A stretch of DNA of 64,000 nt from Moritella sp. Urea-trap-13 (GTDB lineage Bacteria; Pseudomonadota; Gammaproteobacteria; Enterobacterales; Moritellaceae). Shown here piece after piece: positions 63,911-64,000 of this stretch (its first letter is position 1; each line of letters starts with the position of its first letter). Location: assembly GCF_002836355.1 (NCBI RefSeq), contig NZ_PJCA01000001.1:1-64000 (forward strand), read 5' to 3'. The notes beneath the pieces were generated by a model. The model did not search any database, was not told the origin of the DNA, and worked only from the letters and a program-made list of their open reading frames with translations. The position numbers and the translations under genes were made by a program.

Positions 63911-64000
63911 ATGTGGTTAGGTGAAGCGTATATACCGGATGGGGGTTATGTCGATTGTCATCGGGGTATATTTGAAACAAGCGATACAACAAAAACAGGC
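63911..64000 (+). CDS. Possible start of a gene cut by the window end
   Basis: From an ATG at 63911 the frame stays open for 30 codons to the edge and reads like protein (MWLGEAYIPDGG then YVDCHRGIFETSD). An in-frame stop lies four codons upstream. No good ribosome-binding site is seen. Family not recognised. Confidence 0.35.
   Translation, partial: MWLGEAYIPDGGYVDCHRGIFETSDTTKTG

Overview
The window looks like chromosomal DNA of a marine, moderately AT-rich gammaproteobacterium, most likely an Alteromonadales member close to Moritella, Psychromonas or Shewanella. This rests on the gene repertoire, the codon usage and a large LapA-like adhesin; no rRNA or marker gene here proves it. I see no insertion sequence, prophage, integron or CRISPR array. 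Most of the window is ordinary metabolic and sensory chromosome, plus one cassette that may be acquired (40.2-44.1 kb).

Layout. 0-0.7 kb: N-terminus of a giant surface adhesin, cut by the window edge. 1.1-8.0 kb: a gluconate module with a TRAP transporter (dctM, dctQ, dctP), gluconokinase, a GntR/LacI-type repressor and a divergent 6-phosphogluconate dehydrogenase, tied together by three similar candidate operators. 8.2-12.3 kb: AzlCD amino-acid exporter, a LysR regulator and a secreted alkylsulfatase-like metallohydrolase. 12.9-16.9 kb: glmS, then a sodium-coupled amino-acid transporter with a 30-residue MetS-like partner. 17.3-21.4 kb: peroxiredoxin-glutaredoxin fusion, chemoreceptor, a small cupin and a formaldehyde-activating enzyme. 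21.6-26 kb: M24 peptidase, two LysR regulators, a small monooxygenase and a nitroreductase. 26.2-29.5 kb: purE-purK followed by a BicA-like SulP transporter, facing a CbbR-like LysR gene. 29.5 kb: tRNA-Arg(CCT).

29.7-33.3 kb is a vitamin B12 island. A cobalamin riboswitch with a visible alternative-helix expression platform precedes btuF-btuC-btuD, and a PduO-like cobalamin adenosyltransferase is divergent from it. 33.3-39.9 kb: beta-CASP metallo-hydrolase, a response regulator with TPR repeats, an OmpA-family porin, a small membrane protein and a short CstA. 40.2-44.1 kb: a compact three-gene cassette (DUF3604 PHP-like metalloprotein, membrane-anchored parvulin, HupE/UreJ-like permease) whose joint function is not established; this is the best candidate here for an undescribed system. 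MarC follows.

45.2-57.1 kb is an alpha-glucan cluster, malP-malQ-glgB with a GH36 glycosidase gene, governed by a divergent malT and with MalT-box-like sequences ahead of malP. 57.2-61.0 kb holds two tandem paralogous flavocytochrome ferric-reductase-like genes. Their upstream DNA was duplicated too, including a conserved 34-bp dyad element and a leader hairpin. The window ends with a hybrid histidine kinase that shares its periplasmic sensor type with the chemoreceptor at 18.4 kb, and possibly the first codons of another gene.
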